The translations under genes and the position numbers were made by a program. Shown piece after piece: positions 5,130 through 5,342 of a DNA stretch of 5,342 nt. Every line of letters starts with the position of its first letter. Position 1 is the stretch's first letter. The stretch covers positions 3,297,452 through 3,302,793 of the forward strand of contig CP070771.1 in NCBI GenBank assembly GCA_020345785.1, given 5' to 3'. The notes below the pieces were generated by a model. The model was not told where the DNA came from. It did no database searches and saw only the letters and a list, made by a program, of their open reading frames with translations. This stretch comes from Desulfobacterales bacterium (lineage in GTDB: Bacteria > Desulfobacterota > Desulfobacteria > Desulfobacterales > JAFDCJ01).

Positions 5130-5342
5130 AAACATTCTAAAGCGATACCAACAGCAGTATTTTTATGGGCCACTGCGATTACGCTTGTGATAAACGGTTG
5201 TGCCGGGAAAAATAAAAATCTCTCGGATTTTTCTCAGAAACCCATCATCGAAATAAGTACTTTCTATTCAAGCAAGAAGTACATAAAGGACGGAATTACT
5301 GTTGTTTACTTAACAGGAACGCCATATGAGATAGGGTTCGCC
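5103..5342 (+). CDS. Putative lipoprotein, C45 acyltransferase/hydrolase-like N-terminus (3' end outside window)
   Basis: An open frame runs to the window end without a stop. From KHSKAIPTAVFLWATAIT it shows a basic patch, a hydrophobic core and the lipobox-like LVINGC (Cys codon at 5199), then AGKNKN, so export and lipid attachment are likely. Later VVYLTGTPYEIGFA resembles the GxPYEIG(Y/F)xxG segment near the N-terminus of C45-type autoprocessed acyltransferases/hydrolases (penicillin-acyltransferase-like); the catalytic Cys would be beyond the window. No ATG lies directly before the signal peptide. The nearest in-frame one, 5103, is within the ABC ATPase remnant and has GGGGA (5090-5094) 8 bases upstream. 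A start there gives an odd N-terminus, MIILDEPSEKHSK, with Cys at residue 33. The original gene probably began near KHSK and lost its start at the junction. GC is 40% (83 of 210, 5133-5342). Function is tentative. Confidence 0.5.
   Translation, partial: MIILDEPSEKHSKAIPTAVFLWATAITLVINGCAGKNKNLSDFSQKPIIEISTFYSSKKYIKDGITVVYLTGTPYEIGFA

Noticed and set aside
5214..5232. AT-rich hairpin AAAAATC/GATTTTT as a terminator
   Set aside because: It lies inside the open lipoprotein frame just after the lipobox and has only two G:C-containing closing pairs at most; it fits coding sequence better.

Overview
The window reads as ordinary bacterial chromosome (or a metagenomic contig), with GC a little above 50% over most of its length. 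All recognisable genes are on the + strand. The gene content suggests an anaerobic Gram-negative bacterium, most likely a sulfate-reducer-type member of the Desulfobacterota. It includes a relative of the ferredoxin-linked 6-hydroxynicotinate reductase, a UPF0280 (ApbE-like) protein and a three-gene TRAP transporter, and a degenerate short-repeat spacer. The lineage is inferred from general recollection of such genomes, not from a marker gene.

Layout. Positions 1-535 hold the C-terminal 177 codons of a 6-hydroxynicotinate-reductase-like protein. Positions 536-861 are a non-coding spacer filled with degenerate 7- and 8-bp tandem repeats. Positions 862-1758 encode a UPF0280-family protein, a relative of the FMN transferase ApbE. 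Positions 1759-2149 are a second non-coding stretch with a possible promoter, a perfect 8-bp stem-loop and two more inverted repeats; it looks like a long 5' leader. Positions 2150-5040 form a complete, tightly packed TRAP operon: dctP (periplasmic binding protein), dctQ (small membrane subunit, GTG start) and dctM (large membrane subunit, overlapping dctQ by one base). After dctM comes a remnant of about 23 codons from an ABC-transporter ATPase (Walker B region, LivF-like). It runs in frame into an AT-rich gene for a lipoprotein that resembles the start of C45-type acyltransferases/hydrolases and leaves the window unfinished.

How the genes may work together. DctP, DctQ and DctM form one secondary, ion-gradient-driven uptake system, probably for a carboxylate. 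The reductase-like protein and the UPF0280 protein are neighbours. The characterised 6-hydroxynicotinate reductase of Eubacterium barkeri carries a covalently bound flavin, and ApbE proteins attach FMN covalently. A dedicated flavin-attachment role for the UPF0280 protein is therefore an attractive but untested idea. A link between the transporter and the reductase substrate is possible but rests only on proximity.

The most unusual items are the reductase/UPF0280 pair, the phased heptanucleotide spacer, and the in-frame junction between the ABC ATPase fragment and the lipoprotein, which coincides with a drop in GC content.
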